In this document: one piece after another, positions 1 through 8,074 of the stretch
How positions within the stretch are numbered: the stretch's first letter is position 1
Layout: each line of letters starts with the position of its first letter
The notes under the pieces: model-generated
What the model saw: only the letters and a program-made list of their open reading frames with translations
What the model was told of the DNA's origin: nothing
The model's database searches: none
Made by a program: the position numbers and the translations under genes
Assembly (NCBI GenBank): GCA_030740295.1
Contig: JASLXP010000453.1
Span: 1 to 24,668, forward strand
Length of the DNA: 24,668 bases
Direction: 5' to 3'
Source of the DNA: Planctomycetota bacterium
GTDB taxonomy: Bacteria; Planctomycetota; PUPC01; JACPCR01

Positions 1-1261
1 TGAGCCGGAGTCTGCCAATCTGAATGAGGACATCGAGCTGGCGAAGACCGGCCTGGTGAGCTGGGCCGCCGATTTCAATCTCTGTAACAACCAGGCCCTT
101 GGCCACACGTAGCCGGTAACGTTTGGCCAGTTCCGTTGTGACGGACAAGAGCTTTACTCCAAGTTTTTTGCGGATCAGTTCTACAGATGAGAGCGGTGGA
201 ATGGCGCCGAGGGTAAGTGAACTGATTCGGATTCTGCCGTCTCTCAGGTAATGGATGCTGAGCCGGTCTGATTTTTCATGGCGAAGGATCTCCTTCTTGA
301 AGTCCAGAAGGTTATTTATTCTGTGATTGTCGATGCGGGTGATGATGTCTGAAGGCTTGAGTCCGGCTGTTTCGGCCGGGCTCTTCGGCTCGATATCAGA
401 GACCAGGATGCCTTTGGCTTTGAGGCCGAGGCCAGATGCAAGGTCTTTGGTGAGGCGCTGGACCTTTGCACCAAACCAGATCTCTTTGAGGACGCGGAAA
501 TCCAGGAGGCCCTCGAGAGTATTGATGACTTTGTCGATGGGAATTGCGAAACCGATGCCCTGGCCTTCGGCGTAGACGGCGGTGTTGATGCCTATGACTT
601 CACCGTGGATGTTCAGGAGCGGGCCGCCGCTGTTACCTGGATTGATGGCAGCATCGGTCTGGAGGAAATCGTCGAAGACGACTTCGCCATCGGCCACGAT
701 GGAACGGTTCTTGGCACTGATGACGCCTACGCTGACCGAATTTTCGAGTCCGAAGGGATTGCCGGCAGCTATGGCCGTCTCACCGATCATGAGATCGGTG
801 GATGTGCCGATGGGCGCTGCGTGGAGTTTATCGCCGGCGGGTACTTTGAGGACGGCGAGATCGTTTTCAGGGTCGGAACTCACCAGTGTTGCCTTGACTG
901 TCGTCTTGTCCTGGAGGGTGACGTGGATTTCGGACGCCTTTCGAATGACGTGCTCATTGGTGACGATGTACCCGCTGGGGTCGAGGATGACGCCGGAGCC
1001 CAGGCTGTTGGTGCGGACCTGCCGTCGCTGGCCGAAACGGCTGAAAAAATTGTCGAAGAATGGATCAGAGAAGCGGCCGCGCAGTTTGAAGAAAGGATCC
1101 GTACGCTGAACGACGATGCGCTCAGTACTGATATTGACGACAGAGGCAGCGGTGCGCTCGACCGCGATGACGATGGCGTTGCGGCGCGGGAAGGTGGGGA
1201 CGGGCTGCTGATCCTGAGAGTGGAGCGAGGTCGTGAGGCTGACTAAGAAGAGAAGGCGCAG
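1..1261 (-). CDS. HtrA/DegP-like periplasmic serine protease, C-terminus cut by window edge
   Basis: Trypsin-like HtrA (Do-type) protease that degrades or refolds misfolded envelope proteins. Counted from the CTG at 1261, a hydrophobic leader (LRLLFLVSLTTSLHSQ) precedes the protease domain. The catalytic triad is visible: His104 in TNEHV, Asp134 in ENDLAVLKV and Ser211 in NPGNSGGP. A first PDZ domain follows (around residues 290-345, KGILVSDIEPKSPAETAGL), and a second PDZ begins (GGPAHQAGL) before the sequence leaves the window. About 420 residues are visible. The start is unresolved: no ATG, GTG or TTG lies in frame just before the leader. The nearest canonical start is an ATG at 1426, which would add 55 Pro/His/Ser/Thr-rich residues encoded by a minisatellite. 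CTG 1261 is used here only because it abuts the leader. The gene lies downstream of, and co-directional with, the GldG/DUF4340 cluster, but a hairpin-rich gap separates them, so it is probably a separate unit. Confidence 0.9.
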   Translation of the reverse strand, partial: MRLLFLVSLTTSLHSQDQQPVPTFPRRNAIVIAVERTAASVVNISTERIVVQRTDPFFKLRGRFSDPFFDNFFSRFGQRRQVRTNSLGSGVILDPSGYIVTNEHVIRKASEIHVTLQDKTTVKATLVSSDPENDLAVLKVPAGDKLHAAPIGTSTDLMIGETAIAAGNPFGLENSVSVGVISAKNRSIVADGEVVFDDFLQTDAAINPGNSGGPLLNIHGEVIGINTAVYAEGQGIGFAIPIDKVINTLEGLLDFRVLKEIWFGAKVQRLTKDLASGLGLKAKGILVSDIEPKSPAETAGLKPSDIITRIDNHRINNLLDFKKEILRHEKSDRLSIHYLRDGRIRISSLTLGAIPPLSSVELIRKKLGVKLLSVTTELAKRYRLRVAKGLVVTEIEIGGPAHQAGLRQLDVLIQIGRLRL

Positions 1262-1280
1262 AGAGGTTTGGCGCGTGGGG

Positions 1281-1393
1281 AGTAAAGGAGTGGTGGAGTG
1301 GGGGAGTGGGGGAGTGGAGGAATGGTGGAATGGCGGAATGGTGGAGTAGTGGAGTGGTGGGGTAGGGGAGTGGTGGAGTGGGGGAGTGGTGTC
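1281..1393. repeat. GGAGTGG-type minisatellite upstream of the htrA-like gene
   Basis: About 110 bases on the plus strand consist almost only of G, T and A in degenerate 7-9 base units (GGAGTGG, GGAGTGGT, GGAATGGT, GGAATGGC). The minus strand is correspondingly CCACTCC-rich. It sits exactly where the start codon and ribosome-binding site of the HtrA-like gene should be. All three minus-strand frames are open across it because it lacks stop triplets, which creates spurious Pro/His/Ser/Thr-rich ORFs. Confidence 0.85.
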
Positions 1394-1658
1394 CCCTCGA
1401 ACCAATTTGCCCTTCCACGCACCCATGTGCCCGTCCACGCATGCACCTATCCACGCACGCTCCCCACTTTCCATCCTTCCATACACCCATGGCACCACAC
1501 ATCTAAAGAGAGAGCTCATGATTCTTCTTTCCATCAACCATCAACATTGACCATAAATAAACGTGGCCGGCCCTGTGCAGGCCGGCCAAGTGCTGGTAAC
1601 AGGCATGCCTGTTAGAAAATGATGACGTGAGCTCACAGGCTGTAGCCTGCGGCTGAGA
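1394..1658. other. Non-coding gap between DUF4340 gene and htrA-like gene
   Basis: No credible gene. The left part (about 1410-1495) is a C-rich, degenerate series of CCACGCA/CCATCCT-like units that continues the simple-sequence character of the adjoining minisatellite. The right part (1564-1650) is packed with palindromes: a 9-bp GC hairpin (1564-1588), an 18-base perfect palindrome (1597-1614, TAACAGGCATGCCTGTTA), the 10-base palindrome GTGAGCTCAC (1627-1636), and CAGGCT/AGCCTG with a 2-base loop (1636-1649). Confidence 0.6.
1564..1588 (-). terminator. Candidate rho-independent terminator after the DUF4340 gene
   Basis: TGGCCGGCC at 1564-1572 pairs perfectly with GGCCGGCCA at 1580-1588 around a 7-base loop. 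Read on the minus strand, downstream of the DUF4340 stop at 1659, the stem is followed by a T-rich stretch (CGTTTATTTATGG). The T run is interrupted, so termination is plausible rather than certain. Confidence 0.5.
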
Positions 1659-4100
1659 TTACTTCGTCTCTTCTTCCTTCTTTTCCTGTTTTCCGTCTTC
1701 TTCCTTCTTTTCCTGTTTTCCGTCTTCTTCCTTTTTTTCCGGTTTTCCGTCTACTTCCTTTTTCTCTTCCGCTTCTTCCTCTTTCTTCTCTACTTTGGCA
1801 AGGTCTTCGAATTTCTTACGGAGGTCTTTGGCTTTGCTATCCTTGATAAGGAAGACGGCGTCCTTGTCGTCGGCGCGGACGTGGAAGAATTCGTCCTCGC
1901 CGTCTTTGAGGAGCTTGCCGATGTGGATGATCTTTTCCTTTTTGTCCTTCATTTTGAGGGTGATGGTCAGCTCAGGGGTGTCCAGTCCGAATGGGGCAAG
2001 CTCGGGGCCAGTTTTGGCTCTGTAGCTGGCGATACGGTCGGCCTTGAGGGGGTCGAGCTCGTCGAGGAGGTTTTCGATTTCGGATTTTTCACCTTCGGCT
2101 TCCTGCGGGCTGGTGACCTTCCATTTCTTGTCGTCGTCTTCACCTTCGAGTTTGCAGGTGATGGCGGTGTCAGCGTATCTGAGAGTGAGCTCTTCCACGT
2201 CACTCTTGGTGACATCGATGATTTCACGGTCATGGAATTCGGTATCGAGCTTGCCGTAACCGTACTTGCTGATGGTGAAAGTGACGTCCTTGTTGGGGCC
2301 GTCCGCGAGCGTCGCGTAATACTCGTCTTCGTCTTCGACTTTTTCGCCGATGAGAAGTGTTACCGTGCCCTCTTTGAGCTTGTCGGAATCATCGCCCGCG
2401 TCGTCATCCTTAACTTCGACGGAAACTTTGATGTGCGGTTTGTCGAGGCCGAAATTGGAAAGGTCGTCCTTGTTCTCGGAAATGAAACGAACAGCATTAA
2501 GGCTGTTAATCTGCCAGAGGAGGCCGTTTATGCGGTCTTTGTCAGCTTTGGCGGTGACGGGCTGGGTGAGCTGCCAGTCGTCGCTCTTGGTGAGAGCCAC
2601 TGTTTTGTCTCCCTTGGTGACGACGATCTTCTTTGCGGCGGAACTGCTGAAGTTGGTGACCCGCTTGTTGCGGAAGAGGAGATGCCCGCTCAGGAGATCC
2701 TTGTGGAGACTCTTTTTCTTGACCAGGTAGATGCTCTCCGAACCGGTACGTCTGGCATAGAACTTTTCTTCCTCATCTGCGTGGGCATTGCCGATTTCTA
2801 TCGAGACCGGGTCCGCGTCTTTGACTGTCAGTGTGATCTTGGCCGCTGGTTTCTTTAGACCGTACTTTTCGAGGTCTTCGTCTTTGGGTTCGTCGGTGGT
2901 GAACTCGTCGACTTTGGCCGAATCGATCGCGTCGATGAAGTCGTCGACCGCGCTCTTGTCCGCGCCGGTTTCTTTAGGCTTTGTGACTTTCCACTTGACC
3001 TCTGAGCTGGAACCGTCGTCTTTCTTCTCTTCGTGTTTTTCAACGATCGCTTCCCCGGTTGCGAGGGAGATTTCGATCTTGGTCACATCGTCATCTTCGA
3101 AAACGGCAAAGTCATCGGAGCGGACATCCTTGAGTTCTTCGACGGCCAGGTCTTTGAGGATGTCCTTCTTGACGCCGAAAACCGTGGGCTCATCTTTACG
3201 CTTGGCGTAGATCTTGTCTTCCTTCCCTTCGACCGCTTTGCCGAAGCTGATCTCGAAGGTCTGGGCGGCCTTCTTTTCTTCTTCATCGGCTTTGGTCTTG
3301 ATGACCACTTTTAATGCAGGCTTGTCGAGCCCGAATTTGGCCGGATCATCCATGCTCTCGGTGTAGAAATCTTCTTTGTCAACATCGAGATCTTCGATTT
3401 TGCCGATGAGCTCTTCGAGCTTGGATTTATCTCCAAGGTCTTTCACCGGTGCGGTCAGATTCCAGTTATCGCCCGTCTTGCTCGCGGCGATGTCTTTATT
3501 CTTCTCTTTGTCCGACCAGACGAGGGTGAAGTTAGTGGCGTCAGACTTATCGATATTCACGACCTTCTTGTCCCGAAACTCCTCGGTGCTCTTCTTGACT
3601 TTGTCATAGAAAGAATCATTGGTGAGATAAACGGCGTTTTCGTCGCCGCTCTTCACAAAGATGGTGTTCTTTTTGGGGCCTGCCTTACCTATCAGCAGGG
3701 AGTAGCTCTGCCCTTCTGAATCGAAGTTGACGGTAACGCGGGGCTTCTCGAGCCCATACTCGCTGAGGCCGCCGGAGACTTCTACGACGCTCTGTACGGC
3801 CATGTCTTCGAGCCCGCTGGCGATGCTCTTGACGTTTGATTTGTCCGCGCGGGCGATGAGCGGCTCTTTCATGAGCCAGGGAGAGCTGCTTTCGTCGCCA
3901 CTGCGGTGGAATTCGAATTCACCATCGAGACGGCTGAGTTTGATCATGTCGACGCCGTCGGAAAGGTCTTTGACTTTGAACACCTTCTTTCGAAGTTCTC
4001 CCACCTTTTGGGAATCGAGTTGTTTGCTGTCGACGAAATAGAGATATCCGCCTCCGACGATGCAGACGGCGGCCATGATTATTGTTGTTTTCCAGTTCAT
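1659..4100 (-). CDS. DUF4340 multi-repeat membrane-anchored protein
   Basis: 813-residue protein with one N-terminal membrane anchor (residues 5-22) and a large, presumably extracytoplasmic, acidic/lysine-rich body. Five DUF4340-like modules can be recognised by the recurring motif [YF]GL[DEK][KT]P at residues 115, 256, 413, 550 and 704, spaced 137-157 residues apart. Each is preceded by a WK/WQ/WNLT.P strand (for example DNWNLTAP, DDWQLTQP, KKWKVTSP) and followed by an 'IGK' or 'FGK' strand and an 'IY..K/FYARR' strand. The C-terminus is a charged Lys/Glu tail containing a 9-residue tandem repeat (EKKEEDGKQ). DUF4340 proteins are commonly encoded beside GldG-like ABC auxiliary proteins, as here. 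The precise molecular function of the family is not established. It is the last gene of the ABC cluster, and the ribosome-binding site is weak. Confidence 0.9.
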   Translation of the reverse strand: MNWKTTIIMAAVCIVGGGYLYFVDSKQLDSQKVGELRKKVFKVKDLSDGVDMIKLSRLDGEFEFHRSGDESSSPWLMKEPLIARADKSNVKSIASGLEDMAVQSVVEVSGGLSEYGLEKPRVTVNFDSEGQSYSLLIGKAGPKKNTIFVKSGDENAVYLTNDSFYDKVKKSTEEFRDKKVVNIDKSDATNFTLVWSDKEKNKDIAASKTGDNWNLTAPVKDLGDKSKLEELIGKIEDLDVDKEDFYTESMDDPAKFGLDKPALKVVIKTKADEEEKKAAQTFEISFGKAVEGKEDKIYAKRKDEPTVFGVKKDILKDLAVEELKDVRSDDFAVFEDDDVTKIEISLATGEAIVEKHEEKKDDGSSSEVKWKVTKPKETGADKSAVDDFIDAIDSAKVDEFTTDEPKDEDLEKYGLKKPAAKITLTVKDADPVSIEIGNAHADEEEKFYARRTGSESIYLVKKKSLHKDLLSGHLLFRNKRVTNFSSSAAKKIVVTKGDKTVALTKSDDWQLTQPVTAKADKDRINGLLWQINSLNAVRFISENKDDLSNFGLDKPHIKVSVEVKDDDAGDDSDKLKEGTVTLLIGEKVEDEDEYYATLADGPNKDVTFTISKYGYGKLDTEFHDREIIDVTKSDVEELTLRYADTAITCKLEGEDDDKKWKVTSPQEAEGEKSEIENLLDELDPLKADRIASYRAKTGPELAPFGLDTPELTITLKMKDKKEKIIHIGKLLKDGEDEFFHVRADDKDAVFLIKDSKAKDLRKKFEDLAKVEKKEEEAEEKKEVDGKPEKKEEDGKQEKKEEDGKQEKKEEETK
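1670..1750 (-). repeat. 27-bp tandem repeat, three units, in the 3' end of the DUF4340 gene
   Basis: Three consecutive 27-base units (1670-1696, 1697-1723, 1724-1750) encode the repeated nonapeptide of the Lys/Glu tail. The first two are identical and the third differs at a few bases. Because the unit is a multiple of three, copy-number changes keep the reading frame and only lengthen or shorten the tail. Confidence 0.85.
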
Positions 4101-4169
4101 CTTTGGCTCTGCTTCTCAATGAGTAATAGATGAAGATTATGTGGTGACATGTGTCCTTGCCTTAGCTGA

Positions 4170-4198
4170 GGACTCGACACACTGAGCTTGTCGAGTCC
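4170..4198. repeat. Perfect 10-bp inverted repeat between the GldG-like and DUF4340 genes
   Basis: GGACTCGACA (4170-4179) and TGTCGAGTCC (4189-4198) are exact reverse complements around a 9-base loop (CACTGAGCT). The right half, CTGAGCTTGTCGAGTCC, resembles intergenic palindromes of the CTGAGC[CT]TGTCGA type that I recall being dispersed in many environmental bacterial genomes. It lies in the 114-bp gap between two genes of one cluster. It has no T tract, so it is more likely an mRNA-stability or REP-like element than a terminator. Confidence 0.6.
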
Positions 4199-4214
4199 AC
4201 ATGATGATAGGCGA

Positions 4215-7200
4215 TTACATTCTCCGGAGCTGCCAGAAACCGAATGCGACGACGAGCATCAACAGCGGCATGCCGAAGATGACGCCGTAGCGCAGGTATT
4301 TCTTGCTGGCCTCTGCCATATTCAGAGGGCGGTTTTCGAGTTCTTTAGGTTTGATGAAATCAAATTCACGTGGTTCCTGTCGCGCCATCCAGCGGACGCT
4401 GCTCATGAGGAACTGCTCGTTGCCGGGCGCCTGGCGAATGATCGCGTCGCTGGCGAGGTCCGCATCGCCGAAGACGACAATGCGAGGGCCTAGCTTCTTT
4501 TCCTGACCCGGCGGGGGCGGCATCGGAGGCATGCCTGGTCGGGGCGGCGCCGGTGGTGCATTGTTGGGCTCGACCGCCACAGCAACAGTGCCGCGGCCTT
4601 TGGTATCGTGGAATTCGTCCAGCTTGATGGTGGTGTCGCCCTCTTTCAGGTTGCGGTCAATCCAGCCTTCCTCTGAGTTGGACTGAACAAGGCGGGCCGT
4701 ACGCCACTTTGAAGGCGGTTGTTGTGGTGGCTGCCTGCCGCCGCCGAACTGATGCGGGTTCTGTTGAGGCGGCTGTTCTTTCACGTCGATATTGCATGCC
4801 TGATAGAAAGCGACCGTGTTGCCCTCGAGCGGGCGAGTGATCTCGTGAGAACCGTATTTGTTGGCCTGGACGACCATGTCCGGTCGGTTGCTGACGACCG
4901 GCCCACGGCGTGGATCAAATCCAATCATTTGCTTGCGCATGTCCACGACCATGGTGCGCTCTTCGAGGCGGATGTCGTATTCGGCGAGGATGTCTTCGAG
5001 ACCGGAAACCGTGCCGGAAATTATTTCGGGCTCGACGAAGACCATCAGTGCGCCTTCGCTGTTCAGGTGGCCGGAAATGACGCTTTTGGCTTTGTCACTG
5101 TAGGTTTCTTTGGGCGCAGCCAGGACGAGGATTTTGCAGTCACTGGGGACACTATCCTCTTTGTTAAGGTCGATGGTCTTGATTCCGAAATTGGCGCGTT
5201 TGAGGAGCTTGGCAAATTCACCGAAATCCTGGTCGTCGAATTTTTCCGGATGCCGCTCGCCGTTGCCGACGGAGAAATAGAGGGTAACCCGCTCGTCGTT
5301 GGCCACGGTAAGGATGGCATCGAGGAAGGCCCGTTCGGCCACAAGCTTAGGCGGGCCCTGCTGAGGCGGCGGGCCCCCCCATGGGTTTCTCTGCATGGGC
5401 GGCGGTGGGAGCTCGATCACGCTCTCGAAATCGACCTGCTTCACGTTGTCGCTGCTGCTGAACAGGACGAGTGGGATTTTCTCTCGGGTAAAACGGGTTT
5501 TGAGCTGTTCACTTAGGAGCCGGATCTGCTCCTGGCCATCTTTGGTGTTGTATATGGTGTGGAAGGCGACATTGGGCGCGTGGCGGCGGAACTCCTCCTG
5601 CATCTCCTTCATGTGCATGGATGCGAAGTAGGCCACCTGGCTGAAAAACTGCACCGGCATGATCACGGTCGCGTCAATGGGCTTATCGACCTTTTCCAAT
5701 TCGGCAATGGTTTCGTCATCGAGTGCGTAACGTTTGTTCTCTGTGACGTCGAGGCGATCGTAGCTGCGGGCGGCGGAGTAATTAACGATGAAGGTAATCA
5801 CGAATCCGAGGACGACCATGACGGCGACGTTGGTGCCAAAGACGGCTTTGCGCTCTATGGCCATCTGCTTAAACCAGGTCAGATTAAAACCAATGCCCGC
5901 TGCAACTAGGGCGATGCCGAGGATGATCAATCCAGTGGTGAGGCCAGTTGTGGTATCACTCGCGTAGCCGATGGCGCCAAGGATGGCCAGCAGGACGCCG
6001 AAGACGCAGGCAAAACGCAATATGAGGGATTTGCGATCCGAGTTGGTGGTCATGACCGCCCGAATCATCCAGACACCAAGGCCGAAGAAAATCCAGCCGG
6101 CGGGAAGTCCGAAGCGGGCAACAAGCCCGAGTGTTTTCTGATTGTCAGAAGTAAGCTGCCAGGATGCCTTGTTCATATCGACCGGCGGGAGCCCGAGGCG
6201 GTTGTCTTTGCGGGCAAGCCAGAGCGTGGAGTTGATGGCGAGGCCGCGGTTGCCGGCCGCACGATTGATGAACGAGCTCGATCCAAAATCCGCATCGCCA
6301 ATCACAATGAGGCGCGGCCCCTCTTCCCTGGATGACTCCGCGATGACACCGAATGGGACCGGTCCTTTGATGTCTTCGTCTGCTTCGAAGTTGGCGACTT
6401 TTGATTGTACCAATCTGCGGAAGTTAGTCTCACCCCATGCCTTCGGGTTGCTGTTGAGGAACGGGATGACCTTGACATCGGTGTTTGCGTTCTTTTCGGT
6501 CGGGCGCACACAGGCGACATCGGCAAAAGAGGAAGGAAAACCATCGAGAGCTGCGACCGCCCGGTGATCACCGTATTCGGAGACTTCCACGTTCAAGGAG
6601 GGCCTTTCCTGCGTTACTACCTTGAAGGTGCGCGGGTCGAGCATGCGGGCCTTTCTCACGTTGATAAGGCGAACACGCTCAAGGAGGTCGATGTTGTATT
6701 TTGCCAGGAGCTCCTGCAAGCCGGACTCTCGGCGTTGAACGGGGTCGACGAGCGCAAGGAGGGCAGGGGGCGTCACATCGGCGGAGGTCTTTCGGCCCAG
6801 GTAGGCTTCGATCATCTTGAGGTGGAAGACCGGGATACCATTCGCGGGTCCGGCGATGACGAGCACGGCACAATCGTCCGGCACCTTACCCTCTTCATTG
6901 AGATCGAGGGTCTTGAACTCGACGTTGGATTTCTTCAGCTCTTCTGAAAAGAAGCGGTAGCTGAGTTCGCCCCAGCCTTCCGTGCGGCGTTCGCCGTGGC
7001 CGGTGAGAAAATAGACCTGTGCGGGCTTTTCGTCAGCGACGCTCATCACCGCAGTGGTAAATTCCTCTTCTCCCTTGAATACCGGCTGCGATTCCCCTCC
7101 GCGGCCCCCCTGCTGCGAATCGTACATATCGTAGCCGCGGACGACCTTCGTGCGGATTTTGACTTTGGGCATGCCATCTCGAATCTTGGTGATTTCGTCC

Positions 7201-8069
7201 TTGGTCAGATCCTTGCCGTCGAAGAAGCCTTCGAGAGCTTTGTGAGTATCAGGGAAGGTGTCCTTGATATCCGCTTTCTCACGGCCGGTGAGCTCGATCT
7301 CGGCAAGTTGTTCGCTGACCCGCTCGCGAATTTCCTTGAGCTTTTCCGATGAAATGCCTCGAGCTTTGAATTCATCGATCTGCTCTTCAATCTGGTTCTT
7401 GGCTTCAGCGTAAGCAAGGGCCTTTCCCGCGGCCGCCTTGGCGTCCATCAGACTTAGGTCGCCCGACGCGAAGATAACGGAGTTGAGGTCGATAGAATCG
7501 ACGCCGAGGCCGTCCCGAACATACATGACGTTCTTGCCTTCACGCATCACGTCGACGTGCTGGACTTCCATGTTAGTAGAAAGCGCGGCGTATTCCTCGA
7601 TGACGTCTTTCGCCATTTCGACGAACTGAAAATCCTGATAGGCGCGGGCGTTGGTGCTGAAGAAGGTGTAAGCGCGAACGGTATTTTCGAGTCCGGCCAG
7701 CATGTTCTTGGTCTGCTCGCTGAGTTTGTAGCGTCCGGACGCGTCTTCGCGGGCGTGATGCCGATAAGAGTAGTAATTGACGCCTACAGTGATGCCGAGG
7801 CCGAAGACGACCATGACAATCGTGTTCAGGTTGAGCAGCATCTTCTTCTGAATGACGGTGCGCAGTACCCACTCAATGTTGAGGGCGATGCAGAGGATAG
7901 TTATCGCTACCCCGGGAATGAGAGTGGCCAGTACGGCGGAATCCCATTCACGTCGCACTTCGTAAAGGACGCCTCCCACGATGGCGGCGAAGAATCCGAT
8001 AACGATGAAGATACGCGTGGTAGTTTCCCAAGGCTTGGGAGCTCTGCTCATTCTCTCGTCGGTGGCCAT
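4215..8069 (-). CDS. Tandem-fused, two-module GldG-like ABC transporter auxiliary protein
   Basis: 1284-residue membrane protein related to GldG (ABC_transp_aux family), the substrate-side partner of GldA/GldF-type ABC systems. It holds two homologous modules. Module 1 has membrane segments near residues 18-36, 47-64 and 82-100 and a soluble part to about 625. Module 2 has membrane segments near 656-671, 683-702, 707-727 and 746-763, a soluble part to about 1235, and a final C-terminal helix (1261-1280). Matching landmarks are: NTIVMVV / NVAVMVV, TGHGERR / VGNGERH, KTLDLNEEGKVPDDC / KTIDLNKEDSVPSDC, LQELLAKYNIDLLER / LEDILAEYDIRLEER, and VIGDADF / VFGDADL. Module 1 carries a coiled-coil-like insert (about 211-275); module 2 has Pro/Gly/Gln-rich linkers (about 887-907, 1099-1120, 1170-1190). 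An upstream in-frame GTG (8084) exists, but the ATG at 8069 has an ideal ribosome-binding site. The upstream permease gene ends 5 bases before it. Confidence 0.93.
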   Translation of the reverse strand: MATDERMSRAPKPWETTTRIFIVIGFFAAIVGGVLYEVRREWDSAVLATLIPGVAITILCIALNIEWVLRTVIQKKMLLNLNTIVMVVFGLGITVGVNYYSYRHHAREDASGRYKLSEQTKNMLAGLENTVRAYTFFSTNARAYQDFQFVEMAKDVIEEYAALSTNMEVQHVDVMREGKNVMYVRDGLGVDSIDLNSVIFASGDLSLMDAKAAAGKALAYAEAKNQIEEQIDEFKARGISSEKLKEIRERVSEQLAEIELTGREKADIKDTFPDTHKALEGFFDGKDLTKDEITKIRDGMPKVKIRTKVVRGYDMYDSQQGGRGGESQPVFKGEEEFTTAVMSVADEKPAQVYFLTGHGERRTEGWGELSYRFFSEELKKSNVEFKTLDLNEEGKVPDDCAVLVIAGPANGIPVFHLKMIEAYLGRKTSADVTPPALLALVDPVQRRESGLQELLAKYNIDLLERVRLINVRKARMLDPRTFKVVTQERPSLNVEVSEYGDHRAVAALDGFPSSFADVACVRPTEKNANTDVKVIPFLNSNPKAWGETNFRRLVQSKVANFEADEDIKGPVPFGVIAESSREEGPRLIVIGDADFGSSSFINRAAGNRGLAINSTLWLARKDNRLGLPPVDMNKASWQLTSDNQKTLGLVARFGLPAGWIFFGLGVWMIRAVMTTNSDRKSLILRFACVFGVLLAILGAIGYASDTTTGLTTGLIILGIALVAAGIGFNLTWFKQMAIERKAVFGTNVAVMVVLGFVITFIVNYSAARSYDRLDVTENKRYALDDETIAELEKVDKPIDATVIMPVQFFSQVAYFASMHMKEMQEEFRRHAPNVAFHTIYNTKDGQEQIRLLSEQLKTRFTREKIPLVLFSSSDNVKQVDFESVIELPPPPMQRNPWGGPPPQQGPPKLVAERAFLDAILTVANDERVTLYFSVGNGERHPEKFDDQDFGEFAKLLKRANFGIKTIDLNKEDSVPSDCKILVLAAPKETYSDKAKSVISGHLNSEGALMVFVEPEIISGTVSGLEDILAEYDIRLEERTMVVDMRKQMIGFDPRRGPVVSNRPDMVVQANKYGSHEITRPLEGNTVAFYQACNIDVKEQPPQQNPHQFGGGRQPPQQPPSKWRTARLVQSNSEEGWIDRNLKEGDTTIKLDEFHDTKGRGTVAVAVEPNNAPPAPPRPGMPPMPPPPGQEKKLGPRIVVFGDADLASDAIIRQAPGNEQFLMSSVRWMARQEPREFDFIKPKELENRPLNMAEASKKYLRYGVIFGMPLLMLVVAFGFWQLRRM

Positions 8070-8074
8070 GTGCA

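Noticed and set aside
605..1246. 213-codon plus-strand open frame
   Set aside because: Antisense to the HtrA-like protease, whose catalytic triad is intact on the minus strand.
1243..1502. Pro/His/Ser-rich minus-strand ORFs across the GGAGTGG block
   Set aside because: They arise because the low-complexity repeat lacks stops in every frame; no protein family or ribosome-binding site supports them.
1881..2858. 325-codon plus-strand open frame
   Set aside because: Shadow of the DUF4340 gene. It lacks any domain, and its Phe/Val/Gly-rich composition is the reverse complement of Lys/Asp/Glu codons.
4719..5516. 265-codon plus-strand open frame
   Set aside because: Shadow of the GldG-like gene, which has clear homology between its two halves on the minus strand.
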